Counted from the first letter of the stretch, positions 1 through 7,550 are shown. The stretch: 9,908 nucleotides of DNA from DATADF01 sp046263155 (GCA_046263155.1 JBHELF010000133.1:1-9908), one strand, 5' to 3'. Numbers and translations: made by a program. Notes: generated by a model from the sequence alone, not told the origin.

Positions 1-657
1 ACTCGAGACATATAGCAGCGCGTCGACGAAATTCGACCAGTGGAAGGTGAACGCGAGGACACCGACCGCGAAAGCCGCCGGCTTGGCAAGCGGGAACGCA
101 ATTCGGCGCCAGATCTGAAACGGCCTCAAACCCTCGACTCGCGCCGCCTCGAACAGCTGTTTCGGTATCCGCGAATACGCAAGGGCAAAGATCAATACGT
201 AGAAAGGAGTCGTGGCCATGAGGGATGGAGCGATGAGTGGCGTCAGGCCTTCGAGCAACCCCATCCACTTGAACATCACGAAGCGAGGGACCCACAGCGC
301 GCTGAGAGGAACCATCAGCGCGACCAGCGACAACACGACCAGCCGGCGTCGCACCGCGGCAGTCGCCGTGGCGATCGCGAATCCGGCCCACGAGGCGACC
401 AGCACGGTGACGGGAACCGCCACAGCTACGACCAAGCCGGAGTTCCGGACGTGGGTCCAGAGATCTACGAATCCGAACGCCGAACGGTAGTTCCCCCAGC
501 GCGGATCGTCGGGCCACCATTCGAACCCATCCGGCGGCGGTAGTCCCGGCTGGCGGAGAGAGCCGCCGACCATAAAGATCAGCGGCAACAGAAAGAGGGC
601 ACTCAATCCCACGATCGCGATGACCCGAGACCAGCGCACCGAGCGATCAAGATTCAC
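1..657 (-). CDS. Carbohydrate-type ABC transporter permease (MalG-like), partial at left edge
   Basis: This is an inner-membrane permease subunit of a binding-protein-dependent ABC importer, probably for a sugar or similar solute. I translated 219 codons without a stop, from GTG at 657 to the window edge; the C-terminus (roughly 50-70 residues by family length) is missing. Hydrophobic segments lie at about residues 10-32, 73-97, 106-126, 140-161 and 193-208, so five of the usual six are visible. The EAA loop that docks the ATPase is clear at 170-193: E170-A-A, G176, then P189-L-A-K-P193. The FHWSNFVDALLY stretch just after it is typical of the MalG half of the CUT1 family. The GTG shares the bases GTGA with the stop of the lipoprotein gene upstream, which argues for coupled translation and for this start; only a weak purine-rich stretch precedes it. 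The substrate is unknown. The ATPase, the partner permease and the binding protein are not in the window. Confidence 0.93.
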   Translation of the reverse strand, partial: MNLDRSVRWSRVIAIVGLSALFLLPLIFMVGGSLRQPGLPPPDGFEWWPDDPRWGNYRSAFGFVDLWTHVRNSGLVVAVAVPVTVLVASWAGFAIATATAAVRRRLVVLSLVALMVPLSALWVPRFVMFKWMGLLEGLTPLIAPSLMATTPFYVLIFALAYSRIPKQLFEAARVEGLRPFQIWRRIAFPLAKPAAFAVGVLAFTFHWSNFVDALLYVSS

Positions 658-1079
658 TGTCCGGTTCTCTTTCCGTACAGAAGTCTGATCGTGACGAGAC
701 CTTCGCAAGGACCCTCACGCAGCCGATAGGCACCCGTGCGCCGCTTGGAGGCGAAGAATATCTCCGCCTCGAAACCCTCGTTTTCAGAGGCGAGGATCTC
801 GAACCCCGCGTCCAGCACCGACCTCGCGAGTGGCGGATACAGCTCGATGATGCTCGTGGTTGTCACGGCCTCCGCCGTTAGCGAACGGGGCCGCCGAATC
901 ACTTCGGTGATTTCGGCGAACTCCTCGAGCGCAAACTCCGTCGGTAACTCCGCCCTAGTCAACTCCGTCGGCGTCACGCATGGACTGGGTCGGGCTTGCG
1001 AGGTATCGGAATCGGACCCGCAGCCCGAGAGTAGGAGCGCTACGGCACAAGTTAGGTGCGTCGCCGCCCGGCGGCTCAA
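654..1079 (-). CDS. Small putative lipoprotein of unknown function (TTG start)
   Basis: This 141-residue protein is not one I recognise. The chosen start is TTG at 1079, which overlaps the lipA stop by four bases (TTGA). From there the protein opens with a compact lipoprotein signal: basic SRR at 2-4, a hydrophobic core to residue 18, and the lipobox LLSGC with Cys20 as the lipidated residue. After a Ser/Asp-rich tether there are only two further cysteines, Cys34 and Cys125, which could form a disulfide outside the membrane. The rest looks like a small mixed alpha/beta domain. An ATG at 1163 is in frame, but it would add 28 polar residues before a complete signal and would overlap lipA by 88 bases. 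The gene ends in a 4-base overlap with the ABC permease. It is far too short to be a normal sugar-binding protein, so any role with the transporter is a guess from position. The existence of the gene is well supported; its function is unknown. Confidence 0.8.
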   Translation of the reverse strand: MSRRAATHLTCAVALLLSGCGSDSDTSQARPSPCVTPTELTRAELPTEFALEEFAEITEVIRRPRSLTAEAVTTTSIIELYPPLARSVLDAGFEILASENEGFEAEIFFASKRRTGAYRLREGPCEGLVTIRLLYGKRTGQ

Positions 1080-2098
1080 ACCGGATTGAGGCGGGCGCTG
1101 GCACTTCGATACTGCTTGCCGGCGTGATAGCTGGAGCGCACCAGCGGTCCGGACTCCACCCACGCGAAGCCCAGCTCCCTTTCTCCGAACTCCTTGTAGC
1201 GCTGGAACTCGTCCGGATGGACCCAGCGATCCACGGCGAGATGCCAGGAGACGCTGGGCTGCAGGTACTGCCCGAGGGTCAGCACGTCACAAGCCACGTC
1301 ACGCAGGTCGCGCATCGCTTCGTAGACCTCTTCCTCCATCTCGCCCATGCCGACGATGATGTTGGATTTCGTGACTTGGGTTGGCCGGATCTCCTTGGCC
1401 CAAGCGAGCAGTTGCAGGCTCGCGTCGTAACCAAAGCCGGGGCGAATCGAGGAGTGAAGCCTTCGAACCGTCTCGAGATTGTGGGCCAACACATCGGGTC
1501 GGGCGTCGAGCACGCGCGCCAGGGAATCGCGGGGCGCCTCTCTCCGACCCTTGAAGTCCGGGATGAGCACTTCGATCCCGCAGTCGGGCAGCTGCTCCCG
1601 GATCGCCGTGATCGTCGCCGCCCAGTGGGCGGACCCCCCGTCGTCGAGGTCATCGCGAGCGACGCCGGTGACGACCGCGAACGCCAGTCCCATGAGCCGC
1701 ACGGCCTCGGCGATCTTGGCCGGCTCCTCCGCATCGAGAGGATCTGGCTTGGCCGTCATCACATCGCAGAAGCTGCAGCGCCGCGTGCATAGATCGCCGC
1801 CAAGTAAGAACGTCGCCTCGCGGGCCTCCCAGCACTCGTAGATGTTGGGACAGTTGGCCTGTTCGCAGACCGTATGCAGCCCGCGCGACCGCATGATCTC
1901 GCGCAGCTCCGAGAAGTTCTCCCCGTGCCGGACCTTGACCTTGAGCCACTCAGGACGAGGTCCATAATCGCTGCTCGATTTGGCAGGCCACCCGCCCGCC
2001 CCAGCATCCGTATTCACGTCTTGCATGCGCAGCCCGCGTCGGAGGTCGCGCTCGACGGCGGCGCGAGTGCGAATCTTCGGGATCAGTACCTGCGCCAT
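1076..2098 (-). CDS. lipA: Lipoyl synthase LipA
   Basis: LipA is a cytosolic radical SAM enzyme that inserts two sulfur atoms at C6 and C8 of the octanoyl group carried on lipoyl domains. All of its iron-sulfur ligands are visible in the 340-residue protein. The auxiliary cluster motif is C78-x4-C83-x5-C89. The radical SAM motif CxxxCxxC is C104, C108 and C111. The C-terminal RSSY motif at 321-324 supplies the serine ligand of the auxiliary cluster. The ATG at 2098 lies 5 bases after the E1-beta stop, with GGAG at 2110-2113 inside the end of that gene. The region before the conserved EWLKVK is about 50 residues, slightly long for the family, and M25 is an in-frame alternative without a good ribosome binding site. 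The gene sits directly behind the E1 genes and two genes after lipB, so its product is made alongside its E2 substrate. It overlaps the next gene by four bases. Confidence 0.97.
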   Translation of the reverse strand: MAQVLIPKIRTRAAVERDLRRGLRMQDVNTDAGAGGWPAKSSSDYGPRPEWLKVKVRHGENFSELREIMRSRGLHTVCEQANCPNIYECWEAREATFLLGGDLCTRRCSFCDVMTAKPDPLDAEEPAKIAEAVRLMGLAFAVVTGVARDDLDDGGSAHWAATITAIREQLPDCGIEVLIPDFKGRREAPRDSLARVLDARPDVLAHNLETVRRLHSSIRPGFGYDASLQLLAWAKEIRPTQVTKSNIIVGMGEMEEEVYEAMRDLRDVACDVLTLGQYLQPSVSWHLAVDRWVHPDEFQRYKEFGERELGFAWVESGPLVRSSYHAGKQYRSASARLNPV

Positions 2099-2103
2099 CT
2101 AGA

Positions 2104-3086
2104 TCAGAACTCCGCGAGCTTCCTCATCTCTTGCTCGATGCGATCTGCATCGGGAAGGAACCAGTGCTCGAGCGTCGAGGCGAACGGCATCGCGGGAATG
2201 TGGGGCCCTCCGATTCTGACGATCGGTCCGTCCAGATCAAACAGTGCGTGCTCGGCGATCTGAGCCGCGACCTCGGCCCCCACGCCGAGGAACTTGTTGT
2301 CCTCGTAGACGATCATGACTTTGCCCGTTTTGCCGACGGATTCCAGCACCGTGTCCATGTCGAGCGGGTAGATGCTGCGCAGGTCGATGACCTCGGCCTC
2401 GATGCCCTCGCTTGCCAAGCGCTCCGCGGCCTCGAGACAGAAGTGGTGCATCAACCCGTAAGAGACGCAGGTGAGGTCTTTGCCGGGCGCCGGATCTCGG
2501 CCACCCCGAAGGGGACGTCGTAGCGGTCGTCCGGGACCTCGCCCTTGATCAACCGGTAGGTCTTCTTGTGCTCCAGGAAGAGAACGGGGTCGGGATCCTC
2601 GATCGCGTGAATAAGCATTCCCTTGGCGTCGTACGAGGTGGAGGGCGCCACGACCTTCAATCCCGGCACATGCGCGAACAGCGCCTCGATCGATTGCGAG
2701 TGATACAGCGCGCCGTGAACTCCACCGCCCCACGGTGCGCGAAGGACGAGCGGCACTCCGAAGTCGTTGTTCGAGCGGTAGCGGATGCGCGCCGCTTCGG
2801 AGACGATCTGGTTGAAGGCGGGGAAGATGAAGTCGGCGAACTGCATCTCGGCCACGGGCCGAAGTCCGTCAAGCGCCATTCCGATGGCCACGCCGGCGAT
2901 GAGGCACTCATCCAAGGGGGTATCGATCACTCGCTCCTCGCCGAACTCGTCGAGGAAGCCCATCGTCACCCGGAAGACCCCGCCGCGTGCCCCCACGTCC
3001 TCGCCCAAGACGACGACGCGGTCGTCGCGCTTCATCTCCTCGAAGAGGGTGTCGTGGATGGTCTGAACGATGTTCTTTTCGCCCAT
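2104..3086 (-). CDS. bkdB: Branched-chain 2-oxoacid dehydrogenase E1 beta subunit, interrupted by a -1 frameshift
   Basis: This is the E1-beta subunit, which with E1-alpha forms the thiamine-diphosphate decarboxylase of the branched-chain complex. The first reading frame (ATG at 3086) encodes a normal N-terminus: LGEDVG at 27-32, TPLDE at 56-60 (E60 is the family's thiamine-contacting glutamate) and HGALYHSQS at 124-132. After R200 the frame goes wrong and ends at 2451. The normal continuation (GKDLTCVSYGLMHH, then the transketolase C-terminal domain ending in KLAEF) lies in the next frame, to the TGA at 2104. Adding one C to the CCC run at 2485-2487 gives RRPGKDLT and a 327-residue protein, the usual family size. 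Both halves are well conserved, so the cause is either a homopolymer error in the sequence or a very recent mutation. The start shares one base with the E1-alpha stop (TGATG), with GAGGTGG at 3091-3097 as ribosome binding site. If the shift is real, E1 would be inactive. Confidence 0.9.
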
Positions 3087-4093
3087 CAGACCACCTCGAG
3101 GTCGGCGAAGACGTGCCTGGCTGCGGTCGCCGCGTCGGGGAACTCGGCCTCATCCGCCTGCTTCACCCCGTCGGCGACATCCGCGCGCGACCGTTCCTTG
3201 ATTTCCTCGATACGCGCGTCATCGGCGAGATCAACCGATTTCAGATACTCCTCGAAACGAGGAATTGGATCCTTGCGCTTCCACTCCTCGACCTCTTCGC
3301 GCGGCCGATAAGTGCGGTCGTCGTCATCGGAGGTGTGCGAGTAATAACGGTAGGTCCGTAACTCGAGCAGGGAGGGCCCCTCGCCGGCACGGGCCCGGTC
3401 GACGGCCTCCTTGCTCAGCCTGTAGGACTCGAGCACGTCGTTGCCGTCGCCTTCGGCGCCGGGCATTCCGTAGCCCACGGCACGCTTGTAGACCCGACCC
3501 GCGACCTGCTTGGACTCGTGCACCGAGATCGCGTACTGGTTGTTTTCGCAGATGAAGACGACCGGCAGCTTGTGGATGCCTGCGAAGTTCATCGCTCCGT
3601 GCCAATCGCCCTCGGACGTGCCCCCTTCGCCGAACCAGGTCCCGACGACGGCGTTCTCCTTCTTGTACTTCTTCGAATACGCGATGCCGGCCGCGTGCAG
3701 CACCTGGGTCGCGATCGGAGACGAACCCGTGATGATGTTGTGCTTCGCGGCTCCCCAGTGCGCCGGCATCTGCCGGCCGCCCGACGAGGGATCGCTCGCC
3801 TTGCCGAACAGGCCCATGAAGACGTCGGCAGTCGAAAAGCCGGCCGCCAGCACCAGCGCCATGTCGCGGTAGTAGGGACAGAAGACGTCCTTGCCGCGCT
3901 CAAAAGCCCAGATCGATCCGATCTGCGCCGCCTCGTGACCCGATACAGGAACGACGAAGGGGGCCTTGCCCTGACGGTTGAGTGCCCACTGCCGGTCGTC
4001 GCACATGCGTGCGAGAACCATGAAGCGGTACATCTCGAGGAGGTCTTCTTCCTTGAGACCAAGCTCCGAATGCTTGTCCTTGCCCTTCGCCAT
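3086..4093 (-). CDS. bkdA: Branched-chain 2-oxoacid dehydrogenase E1 alpha subunit
   Basis: E1-alpha binds thiamine diphosphate and, with E1-beta, decarboxylates the 2-oxo acids of valine, leucine and isoleucine, then acylates the E2 lipoyl group. The protein has 335 residues, the normal size. YYRD lies at 74-77. The metal/thiamine motif runs from G155-E-G157 to N184-N185 (ENNQYAIS); glutamate replaces the more common aspartate of GDG, as I recall for Bacillus-type BkdA. The loop YRYYSHTSDDDDRTYR at 248-263, including H253, matches branched-chain enzymes better than pyruvate dehydrogenase, and GYGMPG at 207-212 is also typical. A pyruvate or acetoin dehydrogenase E1 is a less likely alternative. 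The ATG at 4093 has a strong AAGGAG at 4099-4104. The gene begins 15 bases after lipB and its TGA shares one base with the E1-beta ATG, so the two subunits are probably translated together. Confidence 0.94.
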   Translation of the reverse strand: MAKGKDKHSELGLKEEDLLEMYRFMVLARMCDDRQWALNRQGKAPFVVPVSGHEAAQIGSIWAFERGKDVFCPYYRDMALVLAAGFSTADVFMGLFGKASDPSSGGRQMPAHWGAAKHNIITGSSPIATQVLHAAGIAYSKKYKKENAVVGTWFGEGGTSEGDWHGAMNFAGIHKLPVVFICENNQYAISVHESKQVAGRVYKRAVGYGMPGAEGDGNDVLESYRLSKEAVDRARAGEGPSLLELRTYRYYSHTSDDDDRTYRPREEVEEWKRKDPIPRFEEYLKSVDLADDARIEEIKERSRADVADGVKQADEAEFPDAATAARHVFADLEVV

Positions 4094-4108
4094 CAGGTCT
4101 CCTTGTCT

Positions 4109-4870
4109 CTACTGCCCGCGCGCTCCGGTGTGCACGGTTTGAAAGCCCCGAATGTGACGGGGATGGGTCCAAACCAAACCTCTCTCAAAAACCTCTGCCA
4201 CATGACGCGCCGCGATCGCCGCCACCTCTTTCAGGGAGGGCTTACGGCCGCCCTCGGCCTCGATCGATGTCACCCAGCGGTCCTCGAGTCCGCAGGGAAC
4301 GATGCCCCGGAACATGGAGAGGTCGGTCGACACGTTGAGAGCGAAGCCATGCATGGTGATGCCACGCGTGATCTTGACTCCGATCGCGGCCAGTTTATTC
4401 CGCCCCACCCACACACCGGTGTGCTCGGGATCTCTGGCCGCTGCCACGCCGAGCTCGGCCGCCGTCTTTATCAGGGCAGCCTCAAGTTTCCGAAGGTATG
4501 AGGTCACGTCATAGCGATCCCCCAACGCGAGGATGGGGTAACCGACCAGTTGACCGGGCCCGTGATACGTGGCGCGGCCGCCACGATCCACCTTGTACAG
4601 AGCGATCCCACGCGCCGCGCGCTGACGTTCTCCATAGACCACGTCTTCGGGAAGGGCGCGGCGACCGAGTGTGTAGGTCGGAGGATGCTCGAGCAAGATG
4701 ATTGAGTCGTCGATGTCACCGTCGAGACGGGCCAGAAAGAGCTCCCTCTGCAGCGCCCAGGCCTCCGCGTAGTCGATGGATCCGAGCCAGGACGCCGAGA
4801 GGACGTCCGGACGGACGACCGGGACCACGGCCTCTACGTCGTCGCCGACGTACTTCATGTCGGGGGTCAT
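4109..4870 (-). CDS. lipB: Octanoyl-ACP:protein octanoyltransferase LipB
   Basis: LipB transfers octanoate from acyl carrier protein to the conserved lysine of lipoyl domains, the first step of endogenous lipoate assembly; LipA then adds the sulfurs. The 253-residue protein shows the family blocks in order: HPPTYTLGRR at 62-71, RGGRATYHGPGQLVGYP at 96-112, GRNKLAAIGVK at 156-166 with the catalytic lysine K159, and GIVPCGLED at 189-197 with the acyl-carrying cysteine C193. There is an extra N-terminal stretch of about 25 residues before the conserved core. The ATG at 4870 overlaps the E2 stop (ATGA), supporting this start; M5 (ATG at 4858) is possible but no better. The gene lies between E2, which carries the lysine it modifies, and E1-alpha. 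In Mycobacterium tuberculosis lipB is also near the E2 gene dlaT and beside lipA, but here the two E1 genes separate lipB from lipA. Confidence 0.97.
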   Translation of the reverse strand: MTPDMKYVGDDVEAVVPVVRPDVLSASWLGSIDYAEAWALQRELFLARLDGDIDDSIILLEHPPTYTLGRRALPEDVVYGERQRAARGIALYKVDRGGRATYHGPGQLVGYPILALGDRYDVTSYLRKLEAALIKTAAELGVAAARDPEHTGVWVGRNKLAAIGVKITRGITMHGFALNVSTDLSMFRGIVPCGLEDRWVTSIEAEGGRKPSLKEVAAIAARHVAEVFERGLVWTHPRHIRGFQTVHTGARGQ

Positions 4871-6333
4871 AGAAATTGAGACAGCTCCCCGGAAAAGTCC
4901 GTCGTCTCGATGCGGTCACGCAAGCGGGCGAGAAACCTTGCGGCCTCCGCTCCATCGATGATCCGGTGGTCCCACGACAGCGACAGAAAGCCCATGCTGC
5001 GTACCGCTATAGCGTCATCGTCGGTCACGACGACCCGCTTCTGTATCGCCTCGAAGCCGAGAATCGCCGCCTGACCCCTGGGGATGATTGGGACCGAGAT
5101 GATCGAGCCGAAGGGGCCCGGGTTCGTGATCGTGAACGTGCCGCCCATGAGATCGTCGGGCGACAGCTTCTTGGAGCGAGCTCGTGTCGCGACGTCGTTG
5201 ATGCCGCGCGCGAGGCCGGCCAAGTTTTTCTCATCGGCAGCCTTGACGACAGGAACTATCAGGCCTCCGCCCTCTAATGCCACCGCGACACCGAGGTTCA
5301 CGTAGCGCTTGATACGGTTCCCCTGGTTTTCCTCGTCATATGTGGCGTTGACCTCCGGCATCTCCAGGAGCGTCTCGCATACGACGCGTGCGAGGAACGG
5401 CATGTAGGTCAGGCTGAAGCCCTCGGCCTGCTTGAATGCATCCTTTGCCTGAGTGCGCAGCTTCACGATGTTGGTCCAGTCGGCCTCGACCGCGTTCCAG
5501 GCGCGCGCGGTCTCGAGATGCGACGCCACCATGTGCTCGGCCGTACGTCTGCGAATGTTGGACCAGGGCACGAGTTCCTCACGCTCGCCGGGCGCGCGCG
5601 TGGGCGCGGCCTCTTCTTTTTGAGGCGGTGCTTCGGGTTGCGGCGCCGGCTCCGCAGAGGCCGCCGGCTTGATGGCGGCCCCCGATTTGCGTTGCTCGAT
5701 GAAACGCTGCACATCCTGTTTGCGGATGCGCCCGCCGGTGCCGGTGCCGTCGACCTCATCGAGATTGACGTCGTTCTCGTCGGCCATGCGGCGCACGAGC
5801 GGCGAGATGATGCCCCGCTTCGATACATCGCCGGGTTGGCTCGGTCGCCCGGCGGGAGGCGCGGGCGGCGACGGACGCGTGGATTCGGGACGGCGGGCTT
5901 GCTCCTGTGAGGGCGCTGGTGGCGGTGGCGGGGGCGGCTGCGCCGCGGCGGGGCCCTGCGCTTCTTGGGCGGCCGGTTGCTCCTCTTTCTTAGGCTCGTC
6001 GGCCTGCTGCGGCTCCTCCGCTGGCTGCTCTTCGGGCTTCTCGGCCGGCGCGGCCTCGGCCTCGGGCTGTGCCTCTTTCGATTCGGCCGCGGCCTCGCCC
6101 TCGCCGCCGATCTCTGCAATGGGGGTTCCGACCGCGACGGTCTCGCCTTCGGGCACGAGGATCTTCGTCAGCGTTCCGGAGAGCGACGAGGGGACCTCCG
6201 AATCGACTTTGTCGGTAGAGATCTCAACGATCAGCTCGTCTTCGGCGACGGTGTCGCCTTCCTTCTTGAGCCACTTCGTGATCGTGCCCTCGACAACAGA
6301 TTCGCCCAGCTGCGGCATCTTGAGCTCAGGCAT
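4867..6333 (-). CDS. Dihydrolipoamide acyltransferase E2 (branched-chain type, one lipoyl domain)
   Basis: This is the core acyltransferase of the complex. It takes the branched acyl group from E1 on its lipoyl arm and passes it to coenzyme A. The 488-residue protein has one lipoyl domain at about 1-77 with the lipoylated lysine K42 in STDKVDSE. A disordered linker follows at about 78-172, first Glu/Ala-rich, then Pro-rich with seven consecutive prolines at 133-139. The peripheral subunit-binding domain is at 173-215. A second linker leads to the catalytic domain at about 250-488, with the active-site motif H456-R-I-I-D460-G. The NPGPFGS segment at 404-410 and the single lipoyl domain suggest a branched-chain E2; a pyruvate or 2-oxoglutarate E2 cannot be excluded. 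The start is ATG at 6333, since the in-frame ATG at 6369 adds 12 non-conserved residues and the lipoyl fold begins MPELKMPQLGE. GGAGG lies at 6344-6348. The stop overlaps the lipB start by four bases. Confidence 0.94.
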   Translation of the reverse strand: MPELKMPQLGESVVEGTITKWLKKEGDTVAEDELIVEISTDKVDSEVPSSLSGTLTKILVPEGETVAVGTPIAEIGGEGEAAAESKEAQPEAEAAPAEKPEEQPAEEPQQADEPKKEEQPAAQEAQGPAAAQPPPPPPPAPSQEQARRPESTRPSPPAPPAGRPSQPGDVSKRGIISPLVRRMADENDVNLDEVDGTGTGGRIRKQDVQRFIEQRKSGAAIKPAASAEPAPQPEAPPQKEEAAPTRAPGEREELVPWSNIRRRTAEHMVASHLETARAWNAVEADWTNIVKLRTQAKDAFKQAEGFSLTYMPFLARVVCETLLEMPEVNATYDEENQGNRIKRYVNLGVAVALEGGGLIVPVVKAADEKNLAGLARGINDVATRARSKKLSPDDLMGGTFTITNPGPFGSIISVPIIPRGQAAILGFEAIQKRVVVTDDDAIAVRSMGFLSLSWDHRIIDGAEAARFLARLRDRIETTDFSGELSQFL

Positions 6334-6404
6334 CCCTCGCCGTCCTCCCCCTTGAGAAGCGGATCTCACCCTCTAGTCGAGCGAGCCAAGCGTAACCGCA
6401 GCCA

Positions 6405-7484
6405 CTACTCCTGATTGCTTAGGGCCCACGAGGTGAAGCGCCACAAGGAGAAGAAATCGTCCAGCGCCGTGAGCCACTCACGGGGAGAGCCGGCGCTCAG
6501 ATTGACGTGTCGAAAGAGCTCCACCAACAACAGTCGCGTTCGAGGTAACGCCTGTTTGAGGCGCAGGGCTTCCCCATGGGGCACGACCGGATCGTCCGTC
6601 GAGTGGATCGCGATCACCGGAACCGTTATTCGATCGCTCACGGAAGCCGGGGAGAATGCTGCCAGCTTGGCTTTGAGGCGACTTGGTAACTCCTCTGCGA
6701 GCGCGTAAGTCTTGTCCGGATCTGTATTCGTGAACAATTCGTAGGTGGCACGCGCGCCGGGCGACAGTTCTTGCGGCGACACTCGCCCGTCGAAGGCAGC
6801 ACGCAACTTCTTCCTGGACTGCGGTGGGCTGAGGCGCACTCCGACGTCGCGAGCTACCTCGATCGCGCGTGGATCGCCGTCCCAACCAACTCGCTCACCG
6901 TCGATCACCGATTCGCCGGTCGTGACCGCCTGCACATATCCCACGAGGTCGTAGTACGCGCCGAAGACCGCCACGCTTTCCAGGGTGTCCTTCAGTCGAG
7001 GATCCGCCGCAGCGATCAGCGCGTATGAGCCCCCATAGGAGAAACCGAGAACGACCGCTCCGCCCGTAGAACTCGGATGTGCCACGAGTGCCTCCGTGGC
7101 CCGAACGATTCTGTCGATGTCCTCCTCGACGAAGCGCTTCTCGGCGAGCTCCAGGACGGGAACGAAAACGGTTCGATCGGAACGCGCGAGAGCCGTCGCC
7201 ACCCGGATGACGCGCGGGTCCTCCTTTCCCCGCGGGGCGGCTCCCGGTAGCAACAACAGGGGCGGTGCTTGGCCCGGGTGTGAGTAAAGATCCCCGGTGA
7301 CTCCATCGAGCTGGATCTCCTGTCGCGCTATCGCGGGGGCAAAGGGGCGCGGGAGCTTCAGTCCCAGCGCCTCGGCTAGGACCACTATTGCCTTCGCCCG
7401 CGCCTGCACCGGCGGAAGTAAGCCCAAGCCGACGACCACAGGTGCCACATAGAGAACTCGCTTCGACCGCAACAATCTCCCCAT
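6405..7484 (-). CDS. Alpha/beta hydrolase with N-terminal signal or anchor segment, substrate unknown
   Basis: This 359-residue protein is an alpha/beta-fold hydrolase, perhaps related to dienelactone hydrolase or acyl-peptide-hydrolase-like esterases. The nucleophile elbow GFSYGG has Ser149. The acid is Asp297 or Asp298 in HSTDDPVVPH and the histidine is His326 in FRHVNL. LLLLPGAAP at 77-84 fits the strand and oxyanion-hole region. Residues 9-26 form a hydrophobic stretch after a basic start (RLLRSKR) and end near QARA, so the protein may be exported or membrane-anchored, unlike its cytosolic neighbours. The start ATG at 7484 has only a weak GGCGAG before it. The gene lies 66 bases after E3 and 71 bases before E2 on the same strand. 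Cleavage of a short branched acyl ester or thioester is a guess from context only. The fold and triad are clear; the substrate cannot be read from the sequence. Confidence 0.85.
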   Translation of the reverse strand: MGRLLRSKRVLYVAPVVVGLGLLPPVQARAKAIVVLAEALGLKLPRPFAPAIARQEIQLDGVTGDLYSHPGQAPPLLLLPGAAPRGKEDPRVIRVATALARSDRTVFVPVLELAEKRFVEEDIDRIVRATEALVAHPSSTGGAVVLGFSYGGSYALIAAADPRLKDTLESVAVFGAYYDLVGYVQAVTTGESVIDGERVGWDGDPRAIEVARDVGVRLSPPQSRKKLRAAFDGRVSPQELSPGARATYELFTNTDPDKTYALAEELPSRLKAKLAAFSPASVSDRITVPVIAIHSTDDPVVPHGEALRLKQALPRTRLLLVELFRHVNLSAGSPREWLTALDDFFSLWRFTSWALSNQE

Positions 7485-7550
7485 CTCGCCGAGTGTGCCC
7501 TGAATGCCGCTATGCGGTACTCAGCGCACAGTCGAAGGGTGCGGTAGGCG

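Noticed and set aside
654..1163. Longer form of the lipoprotein gene from ATG at 1163
   Set aside because: It would overlap lipA by 88 bases and put 28 polar residues ahead of a complete lipoprotein signal; the TTG at 1079 gives a normal lipoprotein and a 4-base overlap.
980..1792. 270-codon plus-strand open frame opposite lipA
   Set aside because: It mirrors conserved lipA coding, has no ribosome binding site that stands out, and spans the end of lipA into the lipoprotein without any protein-like motif.
2451..2490. Programmed ribosomal frameshift in E1-beta
   Set aside because: The shift site CGG-CGC-CCG-GCA lacks a classic slippery heptamer, no stimulatory structure is evident, and the E1-beta family is not known to use recoding. 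A base loss or sequence error is simpler.
5669..6355. 228-codon Ser/Gly/Ala-rich plus-strand open frame opposite the E2 linker
   Set aside because: The composition is the direct mirror of the Glu/Ala/Pro-rich linker codons on the other strand, so it is a shadow.
7507..7517. Hairpin CCGC-tat-GCGG between E3 and the hydrolase gene
   Set aside because: A four-base stem with a three-base loop and no T tract is too weak to call a terminator.
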